Assembly: GCA_028709805.1 (NCBI GenBank)
Contig: JAQUTL010000006.1
Location: 40,900 to 104,899 of the forward strand
From: Victivallaceae bacterium
Lineage (GTDB): Bacteria > Verrucomicrobiota > Lentisphaeria > Victivallales > Victivallaceae
Direction: 5' to 3'
Length of the DNA stretch: 64,000 bases
The stretch's first letter is position 1; each line of letters opens with the position of its first letter. The notes beneath the pieces were generated by a model. The model had not been told where the DNA came from. It was given only the letters and a program-made list of their open reading frames with translations, and searched no databases. A program made the translations under genes and the position numbers. Below, piece after piece: positions 31,857 to 40,562 of this stretch.

Positions 31857-33314
31857 ATGGGCCGGGCAAAGGTGATCCCGGCGTCGGACGCGCTGCTGCT
31901 GCCGTATCAGGCGGCATGGGTCCGCGACCGGTCGCGGCTGAAGATAATGGAGAAGTCGCGGCAAATCGGTATCAGCTGGGCGTCCGCGCTCGGTCTGGTC
32001 CGCCGCAAGGGTATGTCCGGCGCCAATCTGGACGCGTGGGTGTCCAGCCGCGACGACATTCAAGCGCAGCTCTTTGTGCGCGACTGCGCGGCGTTTGCCG
32101 AGCTTTACCACCTCGCGGCGCGCGACCTCGGCGCCGAATTTCTGGACGATGAGAAGCGGCAGAAAACCTACGCACTGGAGTTTGCGACCGGATGCCGGAT
32201 CAACTCAATGTCCAGCAGCCCGGACGCTCAAGCCGGCAAGCGCGGAGACCGTTTATTGGACGAGTTCGCGCTGCACAAGGACCCTCGCAAGCTCTACTCG
32301 ATCGCCTACCCCGGCATCACCTGGGGCGGCCAGTTGGAGATTGTCTCGACCCACCGCGGCAGCGCCAACTATTTCAACGAGCTGGTGCGTGAGGTGCGGG
32401 AAAAGGGTAACCCGAAGCACGTAAGTCTGCACCGCGTCACACTGCAGGACGCGCTGGATCAGGGCTTTCTGCACCGGCTCCAGCAGAAGCTGGCGCCGGA
32501 CGACGAACGTCAGGAGATGGATGAGGCGGATTATTACAACTTCATCCGCTCCGGCTGCGCGGATGAGGAGTCTTTCCTGCAGGAGTACATGTGCGTCCCG
32601 GCGGACGACAACTCGGCTTTCCTCTCCTACGACCTGATCGCCAGCTGCGAGTACCGCGAGGGCGAGCAGTGGGAGCGCGAGCTGGACGAGCTGCGCGACA
32701 ATCCCTTGTATGTCGGCGTGGATATCGGCCGCGAGCACGACCTGACGGTAATTGCCGTGGCCGAAAAGGCCGGCGGCCGCTACTGTCTGCGCAAGCTGAT
32801 CGAGCTCAAGGCGATGCCGTTCTCGCAGCAGGAGGACGTCCTGTATCCGATACTGGCGCACCGCAATGTGGCGCGTTGCTGCATTGACGCGTCCGGGCTG
32901 GGGATGCAGTTCGCCGAACGTGCGGCCGAGAAGTTCGGAAGCTATAAGGTCGAGGGCATCAAGTTCACCGCCCCGGCCAAGGAGCGCATGGCTTATCCGC
33001 TCAAGGCCGCGTTTGAAGATCGAAATATTTTGATCCCGATGGACAAATATCTGCGTGCGGACTTGCGCAGCATCAGAAAAATCATCGGGGCGGGAAACGT
33101 TGACCGGTTTGCGGCCGACCGCGGCCCGAACGGCCACGCCGACCGCTTCTGGGCGCTGGCCCTGATACTTGAGGCCGGGCGAACCGGCTGCGGCATTTGC
33201 GACGGCGTGTCGCTTGACGATGACTACCGCAGCCCTCTTGACCTTGAAGCGGTCTCCGCCGCGGAGGATGAGGCAATGCTAAAATGGCATTTCGGAGGAC
33301 GATATGATTATTAA
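31857..33314 (+). CDS. Large terminase subunit (Mu gp28-like)
   Basis: A 485-residue packaging motor. The adenine/ATP-binding region has YQAAWVRDRSRLKIMEKSRQ with the Walker A-like KSRQIGIS (about residue 33); an acidic Walker B-like motif is in RLLDEFALHKD. The C-terminal nuclease domain begins GVDIGREHDLTVIAV (first acidic residue, about 286) and has DASGLG and later HADRFWALAL. It translocates phage DNA into procapsids and cuts at the end of a headful. The start overlaps nothing but lies one base after the small subunit stop. It overlaps the portal gene by 11 bases. Confidence 0.92.
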   Translation: MGRAKVIPASDALLLPYQAAWVRDRSRLKIMEKSRQIGISWASALGLVRRKGMSGANLDAWVSSRDDIQAQLFVRDCAAFAELYHLAARDLGAEFLDDEKRQKTYALEFATGCRINSMSSSPDAQAGKRGDRLLDEFALHKDPRKLYSIAYPGITWGGQLEIVSTHRGSANYFNELVREVREKGNPKHVSLHRVTLQDALDQGFLHRLQQKLAPDDERQEMDEADYYNFIRSGCADEESFLQEYMCVPADDNSAFLSYDLIASCEYREGEQWERELDELRDNPLYVGVDIGREHDLTVIAVAEKAGGRYCLRKLIELKAMPFSQQEDVLYPILAHRNVARCCIDASGLGMQFAERAAEKFGSYKVEGIKFTAPAKERMAYPLKAAFEDRNILIPMDKYLRADLRSIRKIIGAGNVDRFAADRGPNGHADRFWALALILEAGRTGCGICDGVSLDDDYRSPLDLEAVSAAEDEAMLKWHFGGRYDY

Positions 33315-34914
33315 GAATATTTTCAGGTCGGCGTTATCCGCGTTGCGGCCGGCCCCAGGCGTGCTGACGCACGCCGAGCAGTCAGACCGCGTAATTGATG
33401 ACCCGGCGCGCGGAATAACACCTGACAGAGTTGACGCGATCATGAGCGCGGCGGACGGCGGAGACGTCCGCGATCAGGCGCTTTTGTCGATGATTCTGGC
33501 CGAGCGCGACCATACCGCAGGCCACGCGCTGGAGACGCGCCGCAACGCGCTTCTGGGCGTTCCCTGGCACGTTGACGCCGCCGGCGAACGGGCGGAGGAT
33601 AAACGCGCCGCGGAGCTGTTGGAAAAACAGCTCCGGAATTGTGGGGACGGGCGCGACGTTGACGGCTTTTATCAGCTGATCGGCGGCCTGTTCAGCGCCC
33701 TGCTTCCCGGGTACGCCGTGGCGGAGATTGTCTGGACTCCGGGCGGCGGGCTGGACGGCTTCCAGACGCTGCCGGCCGAGGCGCTGACGCTGGCGGACTC
33801 CCAAGTTCCGCGCCTGGTTACGCTGGCCGAGCCGCGCGGCGTTGAACTGCCGCCTAATAAGTTTATAATCGCTGTGAGGTCAAGATCGGGCGACCCGGCG
33901 CGGGGCGGCCTGATCCGGCCTCTGGCCTGGCTTTATTGTTTTGGCCAGGTCGGCGTAAAGGACATGCTCGCGTTTGTCGAGCGTTTCGGCATGCCTTTTC
34001 TGTTGACAAAGGTCAACGAGACCACCTACAACGACGCGGCGCGGATGAGCAGGCTCAAGCGTCTGGTTCGCAGTTTCGGCCCGTGCGGCGGCGGAATTTT
34101 CACCGAGGCGGTTCAGGCGGAGCTGCTGCAGGCCGCAAACACGTCTGGAGACGTCTATTTTCGTCTGCTTGAATATTTGGACGCTGCGAAAACTAAAGTC
34201 ATCCTTGGCCAGACCGCGTCAAGCTCCGCCGGCGGCGGGTTGAGCAATGACGGCGAGCAGGGTAAGGTCCGTCAGGACATCCTCGAAAGCGACGCCGCCT
34301 GGGTGGCGTCGGTGCTGCAGGGGCAGCTGCTGCCGGTATGGACGCGGCTGAATTTTGGCGACGCCGCGCAGGTTCCGCGCCTGGTGTTTGACGCCGCGCC
34401 GCCGGAGGACGTGGTGCGGCACAATCAGGCCTTGCAGAGCAGATACGAGGCGATGGGGATCGCCGTCCGCGCCGGCGTGCTGACGCCTACTGCGGAAATT
34501 GAGTCGGACGTGAGGCGAGAACTCAAGCTGCCGGAGATGTCCGGAGCCGCCGCGGCGGCGTGGGACGACTCGAAGGGCGTCAGGCTGCCGGTCACGCTGC
34601 AGTCCGCGCTCGGCTCGGGCGGCGGCGCGGGAACGCCGGGCGCGGCGTTGAGCCTTGAGCGCTCCGCCGCCGGCGCTCCGGCCTCGCCCGGCCCTGACGA
34701 TACCGCGCTGAAGGCGTTCGACGCCTTTGTGGCGCCGCTTCTTGGTGACGTTGATGCAATTCTGGCAATGGCGGACAAGGACGGGGCGCTGCGTCTGCTT
34801 CAAAAGAAATTGCCCGGCCTGACCGGTACCGCGGACGTTGACCGCCTGGCGGCCTACATGGAGCGCTCGATTAATGGCGCGCTGAAAGCTGGTGGCGGAA
34901 ATGGCGGAAAATGA
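33304..34914 (+). CDS. Portal protein (Mu gp29-like, DUF935)
   Basis: A 536-residue protein with DUF935 features: DPARGITPDRVDAIM near residue 35, the conserved LGVPWHVDAAG, LPGYAVAEIVW.PGG, then LVKDMLAFVERFGMPFLL-like segment (GVKDMLAFVERFGMPF) and KVILGQTASSSAGGG. The portal dodecamer forms the DNA gate at one capsid vertex. GGAGG precedes the ATG inside the terminase gene. The C-terminal 110 residues are Ala/Gly/Pro-rich. Confidence 0.9.
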   Translation: MIIKNIFRSALSALRPAPGVLTHAEQSDRVIDDPARGITPDRVDAIMSAADGGDVRDQALLSMILAERDHTAGHALETRRNALLGVPWHVDAAGERAEDKRAAELLEKQLRNCGDGRDVDGFYQLIGGLFSALLPGYAVAEIVWTPGGGLDGFQTLPAEALTLADSQVPRLVTLAEPRGVELPPNKFIIAVRSRSGDPARGGLIRPLAWLYCFGQVGVKDMLAFVERFGMPFLLTKVNETTYNDAARMSRLKRLVRSFGPCGGGIFTEAVQAELLQAANTSGDVYFRLLEYLDAAKTKVILGQTASSSAGGGLSNDGEQGKVRQDILESDAAWVASVLQGQLLPVWTRLNFGDAAQVPRLVFDAAPPEDVVRHNQALQSRYEAMGIAVRAGVLTPTAEIESDVRRELKLPEMSGAAAAAWDDSKGVRLPVTLQSALGSGGGAGTPGAALSLERSAAGAPASPGPDDTALKAFDAFVAPLLGDVDAILAMADKDGALRLLQKKLPGLTGTADVDRLAAYMERSINGALKAGGGNGGK

Positions 34915-36193
34915 CGTAAAGACCGGATGGCAGCTCGGCCGTGTAAATGTTCTCACCTCGAAAAAAGCGGCGGAACTGGCGAAAAGCCAGGAGTTCTCCG
35001 CCCGGGTTAAGGCTCATTGCTTTTTCTCCGCCCGGGTGTGCGAAGCGCGGATACTTGACCGCCTGCGCTCCGAGGTGGATGATTACGTGACCGGCAAGGT
35101 CAACCGCGACCGGGCGATCGCCAATCTGCAGGAGTTTCTGCGCGGCGAAGGGTATGTAACCGGCGAGGGCCTGGGGCCGCCGCCCGGCGTCAGCGAAGAA
35201 GACTGGGTGCGAAGCCGCAAACTGGCCAACCTTGCCGCCACCTCCCGGCTCGGCCTGATCCTTGATGTCAACTTGCGCGAGGCCAACGCGGTGCGCCGCT
35301 ACGCTGAGATGCGCGGGTCGGGAGCGCCCTATCTGCGCTACGTGGCAAGCTATAAGCAGAACAAGCGTCCGGATCACTTGAAGCTGGTCGGGATGGTACT
35401 GCCGTCCGACCACCCGTTTTGGCGCGGATTCCCGCGCGATTACCGCTGCGGCTGCTCTTACGAGGAGGTGTGGGACGGTGGCGAGGCGGCGGAAAGTGGC
35501 GGCGCCGGCGTGGCGGTCCGACGGCCGGACGGCGGCTGGGAGTTTGAGCGGGGCGGACAGAAGATCGTTTCCCCGCCCAACCCTTCCGGGTTTGAGTTCG
35601 ACGCCGCCGAGGCGTTCGCCGGGTGCGACATGAGCCGGATCAGGGACGGCGGCGACCGCCGCGCCTGTCTGGACGCGCTGCGCCGCCTATCCGTGGAGAA
35701 CCGGATAGACATTAGGTGTGTCCCCGGCCACGTCGTTGGACACCCCGTTAGTCTTGACGCCGGCGCACTTGAATCAACTGTTAATGACGCATTGCGCAAA
35801 ATGGCAGACACCGGCCGCCCCGGAGTGAAGTGTTGTATAAAGGTCGGCTCTTTGTCGAGCGCCCTGACGGAAAGTACCGGCCTGTCCGACACTGACGGTG
35901 AAATATTCTTTCGCACATCGGGGTCGGAGGCGGGGCTGATGCACCGCAGGTCAGTGCATCTGGCAGACTATGAGAGCGGAGCCTATCTTTCCGCCGCAAA
36001 TGAGTGCGCCTCGGCTACCGACGCGGCGGCGACGCTGACCCTCACACCAAGCGGAGAAGACATAATGCACATTTCAACGTCGAAAAATATTATGACGCTG
36101 AAGCGCAAGGCGGTTGCCGGCGGGTATATGTGGCTGTTGGTGTCTGTCCACGGCGGAAGCCAGTCGTACATCACCGGCAAAAGAGTGATGTGA
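34901..36193 (+). CDS. MuF-like minor head protein with variable C-terminal domain
   Basis: A 430-residue protein. Residues 1-40 lead into a helical region; the MuF (gp30-like) head-morphogenesis core runs to about residue 240 with RPDHLKLVGMVLPSDHPFW and the Cys pair CGCS. After FEFDAAEAFA a C-terminal domain of about 190 residues follows, absent from the second copy at 29135. It begins CDMSRIRDGGDRRACLDALRR and ends HGGSQSYITGKRVM; I do not recognise it. In many phages this position of MuF carries toxin or nuclease domains that are injected with the DNA. The ATG at 34901 is preferred to an upstream GTG at 34892. The gene overlaps portal. Confidence 0.85.
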   Translation: MAENDVKTGWQLGRVNVLTSKKAAELAKSQEFSARVKAHCFFSARVCEARILDRLRSEVDDYVTGKVNRDRAIANLQEFLRGEGYVTGEGLGPPPGVSEEDWVRSRKLANLAATSRLGLILDVNLREANAVRRYAEMRGSGAPYLRYVASYKQNKRPDHLKLVGMVLPSDHPFWRGFPRDYRCGCSYEEVWDGGEAAESGGAGVAVRRPDGGWEFERGGQKIVSPPNPSGFEFDAAEAFAGCDMSRIRDGGDRRACLDALRRLSVENRIDIRCVPGHVVGHPVSLDAGALESTVNDALRKMADTGRPGVKCCIKVGSLSSALTESTGLSDTDGEIFFRTSGSEAGLMHRRSVHLADYESGAYLSAANECASATDAAATLTLTPSGEDIMHISTSKNIMTLKRKAVAGGYMWLLVSVHGGSQSYITGKRVM

Positions 36194-36274
36194 CGCGGCG
36201 TAGCCGGTCGTCACTCCGGTGTCTCCCCCGTTCAGGGGGTGATCTCGACGATTTTTGATCTAATCCAGCGCCGC

Positions 36275-36293
36275 GTGTTCTATTATAGAACAC
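36275..36293. promoter_or_regulatory. Perfect palindrome before the protease gene, candidate operator
   Basis: GTGTTCTAT-T-ATAGAACAC, two 9-base arms around one base, lies 26 bases before the ATG at 36319 in the only AT-rich gap of the head operon (36194-36318). It looks like a binding site for a dimeric regulator; a stem-loop CCCCCGTTCAGGGGG lies just upstream at about 36225-36240. Confidence 0.5.
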
Positions 36294-36318
36294 AACGATT
36301 TACAAGTCAAGGAGATTT

Positions 36319-37413
36319 ATGGAAAAAAATGAAAAAATCCTGTCCGGCCTGCCGGCGGAGCTTGCGGCGCTTGAAAGTGCGCCGGACGCCGCGGCGCCGG
36401 ACCGCGTGCTCCTGTTCGCCTACGGAGTCACCGACTACGAGGCGGGCGGTAAGCGCAAGAAATATCAGTTTGACAAGGCGGACGCCGTCCGCCTGCAGCG
36501 GGATTTTTCCGCCGCCGGCGTTGATGTTCCGGTCGACTACAACCACCAGCAGCTCCGGGCCGCGACAAATGGCCAGCCCGCCCCGGCCGCCGGCTGGATC
36601 ACCGCCCTGGAGGCGGAGGGCGACGGCCTTTACGCGAGGGTCAAGTGGACGCCTAAGGCGGAAGAGATGATCCGCAACCGCGAGTACCGCTACACATCGC
36701 CGACCTTTTATTTGACAAGCTCCGGGCGCGTCAACAAACTTTACAATCTGGCGCTGACCAATTTGCCGGCAACCGTGGGTTGCCGCGAGCTGGTTGCCGC
36801 CGAACAGTCATTTGCCGGAGCGGGCGAACCGCCCGGCACAACCAACAAGGAGATGGATATGGACGATTTGGAGACACTCTTGGGTCTCTCGAAAGAGCTG
36901 GCCGGCGAAGAGCTGGACGCGGCCTGCCGCGCCAAACTCGGCGAGCTGACCGCGCTTGGGCGTGACGCCGCCGCGTTGCTGGACGCGGTGCGCGAGCCGC
37001 TGGCGCTGGAAGCCGGCGCAGGGCTGAAAGAGCTTTCCGGCGTGGTGCTTACCCTCGTGGAACGGGCGAAGGAGGGCGACAGCCTTTCCTCCCGCGTGGC
37101 AATGCTGGAAAAGGATCTGGACGACAACGACAAACGCGAGGCGATCAAGGCCGGCCTGGCCGAAGGCCGCATCTGCAACGCGCATCTGACGGCGCTGGAA
37201 AAGGAAAGCTGCGAGGGGGCGAAAAAGATTATCAACGCCAACCCCGCAGGCACGTTCCCCACGGCCGGAAAACAGGTGGACAGGCAGACGGTCAAGACCG
37301 GCGGCGGCGGGATGACCGCGCTGGAGCGCAGCATGGCCGCCGCGCTCGGCCTGACCGACGAAGAATACATCAAAAGCAAAGCGGCCTGCGGCCGGGAGGA
37401 TGACAATGATTAA
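36319..37413 (+). CDS. Head maturation protease fused with scaffold (Mu gpI-like)
   Basis: A 364-residue protein. The N-terminal half is a Mu gpI-type phage protease: LLFAYGVTDYEAGGKR.., VDVPVDYNHQQL with the conserved His, AAGWITALEAEGDGLYARVKWTPKAEEMI, and YRYTSPTF, the segment expected to contain the catalytic Ser. The C-terminal half (about 181-364) is a coiled-coil scaffold. As in Mu, the scaffold can be made separately from an internal start. AAGGAG lies close before the ATG. The protease removes scaffold during procapsid maturation. Confidence 0.88.
   Translation: MEKNEKILSGLPAELAALESAPDAAAPDRVLLFAYGVTDYEAGGKRKKYQFDKADAVRLQRDFSAAGVDVPVDYNHQQLRAATNGQPAPAAGWITALEAEGDGLYARVKWTPKAEEMIRNREYRYTSPTFYLTSSGRVNKLYNLALTNLPATVGCRELVAAEQSFAGAGEPPGTTNKEMDMDDLETLLGLSKELAGEELDAACRAKLGELTALGRDAAALLDAVREPLALEAGAGLKELSGVVLTLVERAKEGDSLSSRVAMLEKDLDDNDKREAIKAGLAEGRICNAHLTALEKESCEGAKKIINANPAGTFPTAGKQVDRQTVKTGGGGMTALERSMAAALGLTDEEYIKSKAACGREDDND
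36859..37413 (+). CDS. Internal scaffold gene (Mu gpZ-like), in frame within the protease gene
   Basis: An in-frame internal ATG at 36859 is preceded by a strong Shine-Dalgarno (AAGGAG, 36847-36852) with a six-base spacer, exactly at the protease/scaffold junction (residue 181). The 184-residue product would be the free scaffold: acidic, with a coiled coil (ERAKEGDSLSSRVAMLEKDLDD) and a conserved C-terminal region. Mu genes I and Z have the same nested arrangement. Confidence 0.75.
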   Translation: MDDLETLLGLSKELAGEELDAACRAKLGELTALGRDAAALLDAVREPLALEAGAGLKELSGVVLTLVERAKEGDSLSSRVAMLEKDLDDNDKREAIKAGLAEGRICNAHLTALEKESCEGAKKIINANPAGTFPTAGKQVDRQTVKTGGGGMTALERSMAAALGLTDEEYIKSKAACGREDDND

Positions 37414-37792
37414 ACTGACAGGCGAGCGCCCCACCGCGCTCTACCCCGTGGCGTCCGGAGCTGAAGTAAACGAGGGCGATTTTCTGGCGGTCAACGCGTC
37501 CGGGTATGTGTCCAGCGCACCGGTGACATCGGGAACCGTAATTCTGGGTGTGGCCGACGTGGTTTCCTCCGGCGGCGTTATGCTGCTGGACGGCACGGTC
37601 TGCGTGCCGAACGACGTTTCTTCCGGCCATCCGCTCAAGCGCGCGGATCGCGGCAAGAAGTGCTTTCTTACCTCCGGCGGCGCGGTGGCTGCCACCGGCG
37701 ACGTGATCGCCGGACTGGTGTGCGACGTCGACACGGACGGCGTGTGGGTCACCGTAACCAATACCGCTCTGGCCGCCGCCAGAGGGCTTTAA
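37406..37792 (+). CDS. Capsid decoration-like protein
   Basis: A 128-residue beta-rich protein beginning IKLTGERPTALYPVASGAEV. The alternating pattern (EGDFLAVNASGYV.., GVADVVSSGGVMLLDG) fits small head-decoration or DUF2190-type proteins located between scaffold and major capsid genes. The ATG at 37406 has GGGAGG six bases upstream; an earlier ATG at 37400 overlaps that site. The 5' end overlaps the scaffold stop. Confidence 0.65.
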   Translation: MIKLTGERPTALYPVASGAEVNEGDFLAVNASGYVSSAPVTSGTVILGVADVVSSGGVMLLDGTVCVPNDVSSGHPLKRADRGKKCFLTSGGAVAATGDVIAGLVCDVDTDGVWVTVTNTALAAARGL

Positions 37793-37810
37793 TTTCCGAA
37801 GGGAGTATTT

Positions 37811-38707
37811 ATGACTACGCAAATTTCACAGGGCAGGCTTGACGCCTGCTTCATCGGTTTCAACGCCGCGTTCAACCGGGGGCTGGCGCTGGTGGATAAC
37901 GACTATCTCGCCTGGTCGATGGTGCTGCCGTCGACGCACGCGGTCGAGGCGTTTCCGCTTTCGCTGGTCGACACCTGCATGCGCGAGTGGATCGGAAATC
38001 GGAAAATAACCGCGCTCAACGCGGGCGAGATTCGCATTACAAACAAGAGTTTCTCGAACGGCGTGAGCGTAAACCGCGACATGATCGACGACGACCAGCT
38101 GGGATTTGCGGCGGCGCTGTTCGAGTCGCTCGCAATATCCGGCAACAACCTGTGGCCGGAGCTGGCGATTGAGGCGCTGACCGGCGCGGGGAAATGGGCG
38201 GACGGCAAGGACTTCTTTTCCGCCGCGCGCAAGATCGGAAAATCGACAATAAAAAATGTCTCGTCGGAAGCGTTTTCGGCGGCGGCTTACGCATCCGCCT
38301 ACGCGGACATGATGGCGTATGCCGACGCCGGCGGCAATCCGCTCAAACTCGTGCCTGATTTACTGGTCGTCGGCCCCTCGAACCGCGGCGCCGCCAAGCG
38401 CGTGGTGGAGGCGGAGATCGTGGCGGAAAATTCCGTGGCGGTCAGCAACGTTGAGCGCGGCTCTGCCAAGCTGCAGATCAACAACATGCTGGTGGGAGAC
38501 CATGCGGGCGAGTGGTATTTGATGTGCACCACGCGCGGTATCAAGCCGGTGGCGGTCAGCAAGCGCAAATCCGGCGCTCTGACCAGGGTCGACCGCGAGG
38601 GGGATGAACCGGTTTTCATGCGCAATGAGAACTTTTACGGCGTGCACAGCCGCGGCGCCTCGGTGGCCACACTGCCGTGGCTGGTGTTCGCCGGCGGCCG
38701 GGCGTAA
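37811..38707 (+). CDS. Major capsid protein (Mu gpT-like)
   Basis: A 298-residue protein with the Mu major head subunit pattern: GFNAAFNRGLALVDNDYLAWSMVLPST near the N-terminus, TCMREWIGNRKI, NGVSVNRDMIDDDQLGF, and LLVVGPSNRGAAKRVVEAEI in the second half. It should adopt the HK97 fold and form the capsid shell. GAAGGGAG lies upstream of the ATG. The stop overlaps the next gene by one base. Confidence 0.92.
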   Translation: MTTQISQGRLDACFIGFNAAFNRGLALVDNDYLAWSMVLPSTHAVEAFPLSLVDTCMREWIGNRKITALNAGEIRITNKSFSNGVSVNRDMIDDDQLGFAAALFESLAISGNNLWPELAIEALTGAGKWADGKDFFSAARKIGKSTIKNVSSEAFSAAAYASAYADMMAYADAGGNPLKLVPDLLVVGPSNRGAAKRVVEAEIVAENSVAVSNVERGSAKLQINNMLVGDHAGEWYLMCTTRGIKPVAVSKRKSGALTRVDREGDEPVFMRNENFYGVHSRGASVATLPWLVFAGGRA

Positions 38708-39102
38708 TGTACGCCGCGCCGGACGAATACAAGGCCCGGCTGGGCGAAAGCTACTTCGAGCTGTACCGCCAATGCGGCGACGCGGCGGCGGTGTCAGATT
38801 TGGAGGCGGCCTCCGCGGAGATTGACTCCGCCTTGTCCGGGCGCTATGAGACGCCGGTGCGCGGCAACGCCGCGCTGCTCAGTCACTGGTGTATTGTGCT
38901 GGCGGAGGAAATCGCGTGGACGCACACTCCGGCGCTGGCGGTGCCGGAGTCGCTGGACAAGGCCGCGTCGCGGGTGCGCGACGCGCTGGCAAAATACGCG
39001 GCCGGGGCGCTGCGTTTCCCCGGGTCGCCGCAGACCGGCGTTGTCGACCTGGTCGAGGCTGACGAGCCGGTCTTCACGCGCGACCGGATGCGGGGGTACT
39101 GA
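38707..39102 (+). CDS. Head-tail connector protein (Mu gp36-like, DUF1320)
   Basis: A 131-residue helical protein typical of DUF1320: an N-terminal short segment YAAPDEYKARLG, then ASAEIDSALSGRYETPV, an internal alpha-bundle and the conserved end VEADEPVFTRDRMRGY. Such proteins form the first ring below the portal. The start shares one base with the capsid stop. Confidence 0.85.
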   Translation: MYAAPDEYKARLGESYFELYRQCGDAAAVSDLEAASAEIDSALSGRYETPVRGNAALLSHWCIVLAEEIAWTHTPALAVPESLDKAASRVRDALAKYAAGALRFPGSPQTGVVDLVEADEPVFTRDRMRGY

Positions 39103-39105
39103 CAC

Positions 39106-39663
39106 ATGCCGCCGCTTGAGATACCGGAGGCGCTCTCCAGACTGATCGCCACTCTGCGCAACCGCGAGGCGTTCTGCGCGGAATGGCAGGCGCGCGCCGC
39201 CTCGCTCACCCGTGCAAAAGCGCGTGGCAAACACCCGGATAGCGACACATGGGGCAGAATAGCCGATGCGGTCAAAACCGGCGCGGCCGGCGGCGACCGC
39301 AGCGTTTATTTGGACGGCGGGCAGGAACCCGGCCGCATCGGCATCCACAAGCAGGAGGGCGGCGAGATCAGGGCCAGGAACGGCAGAAATCTCGCTATCC
39401 CGTTTAAAGACAAGGAGTCGATCCACCACGGCAAACCGCCGTCTCTTTTCGGGGACGGTGACCTTGAGGGGCGGCTCTTTGCCGTTGGCAACGGCCGCAA
39501 CGCGGTGCTCGGCTTCAACGACGGTGAAAAATTTATAGCCTTGTGGCTGTTGACGCCCCGCGTAAAACAGCGCGCCGAGCCGTGGTGGCCGGAGGACGAC
39601 GAGGTGCTCGACGCCGGAACGCGGACGGTTGAGCACCGCATAAGCGTGGAGGCGGGATTATGA
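39106..39663 (+). CDS. Virion morphogenesis / head-tail joining protein (Mu gpG-like)
   Basis: A 185-residue protein in the position of Mu gpG/tail-completion genes, between gp36- and gp37-like genes. It contains basic N-terminal helices (LARLIATLRNREAFCAEW type) and a beta-rich middle with repeated aspartate/glycine turns. The family assignment is based mainly on gene order. It overlaps the next gene by four bases. Confidence 0.6.
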   Translation: MPPLEIPEALSRLIATLRNREAFCAEWQARAASLTRAKARGKHPDSDTWGRIADAVKTGAAGGDRSVYLDGGQEPGRIGIHKQEGGEIRARNGRNLAIPFKDKESIHHGKPPSLFGDGDLEGRLFAVGNGRNAVLGFNDGEKFIALWLLTPRVKQRAEPWWPEDDEVLDAGTRTVEHRISVEAGL

Positions 39664-40118
39664 CGACAGGATATGTTGCGCTGGCGGAAGTGGCGGAAAG
39701 TCTGCGCCGCCAGCTTGAGGCGCTGAGCGTGTTTGACTCCGTGGCGGTCGCCGCGGTGGACAGCTTTGGAAAACTCGCCGAGACGGTGCGGGCGCTTGCC
39801 GCGCCGTGCAAGGCGGTGGTGATGCTTGGCTCGGCCGACTATGACGCACACGGGCTTAAGCGCGTTGTCCGCGGTGCGGTGGCGGTTGTCGCCCCGGTCC
39901 GGATCGGCGCGGAGTCGCGGGCGGAATCGGTTTGGAAACTGGTGGACGCCGCGGCGGGGCTGCTGACCCCGCAGCTGTGCCCCGGCGGCGCCCCGGCGCT
40001 TCCCGCCGCCGCCGGCTGCCCGGTTTTACTGACCGGATGGGCGCCCGTAAATATCGACGCCAAGAGCGCATGCGTGGCGCTCGCGATCGAAGTAACGCAA
40101 CTGGCAAGAGTTTTATAG
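39660..40118 (+). CDS. Tail terminator-like protein (Mu gp37-like, DUF1834)
   Basis: A 152-residue protein. The N-terminal VAESLRRQLEALSVFDSVAVA and the middle VRGAVAVVAPVRIGAESRAESVWKLVDAAAGLLTPQL are of the DUF1834/gp37 type, found next to the tail tube gene. Proteins of this group cap the tail tube and join it to the head. The start ATG overlaps the previous stop. Confidence 0.75.
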   Translation: MTTGYVALAEVAESLRRQLEALSVFDSVAVAAVDSFGKLAETVRALAAPCKAVVMLGSADYDAHGLKRVVRGAVAVVAPVRIGAESRAESVWKLVDAAAGLLTPQLCPGGAPALPAAAGCPVLLTGWAPVNIDAKSACVALAIEVTQLARVL

Positions 40119-40132
40119 GAGGTTTTAACATC

Positions 40133-40561
40133 ATGAGTGATTATACAGTAGTGGGGACGGCGGTGCTGGGCTTCGGCGGCGTCGATCTTCTGTGGGGGCT
40201 TTGCGAGTCCGTGACGGCGGGGCAGGAGTCGGATAAACTTGTCGTCAACAACGGAGCCAACGCGGTTGTCGCGGTGGTCTATTCCAATTTCCGCACGAAG
40301 GTGTCCGCAAAATACACACCGCTGGCCGCGTTCGGCTCCGCGACGGAGATAACGTCGGGTTTCCTGATTGGCAAGGAGCTCAATGTCCCGATGTCGGACG
40401 GGCGTTATCTCAAGATTATTATTGACGGCGCCACGCTGGAAACCAGCAAAGGCGGCGTCAATACCTTTTCTGTTGACGGCTACGCGTATCCCAAAATCAA
40501 CGCCCAGGCTGACGGGTTCGGCGTAGCCGGAGCTTCCGGCGGCATTGTGCCGGAGGTATAA
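40133..40561 (+). CDS. Probable tail tube protein
   Basis: A 142-residue beta-rich protein preceded by AGGAGG, the strongest ribosome-binding site of the late operon, consistent with a protein made in high copy. Position directly upstream of the tail chaperone pair and tape measure supports tail tube. No sheath gene precedes it, suggesting a non-contractile tail. No sequence motif by itself proves the function. Confidence 0.65.
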   Translation: MSDYTVVGTAVLGFGGVDLLWGLCESVTAGQESDKLVVNNGANAVVAVVYSNFRTKVSAKYTPLAAFGSATEITSGFLIGKELNVPMSDGRYLKIIIDGATLETSKGGVNTFSVDGYAYPKINAQADGFGVAGASGGIVPEV

Positions 40562-40562
40562 C

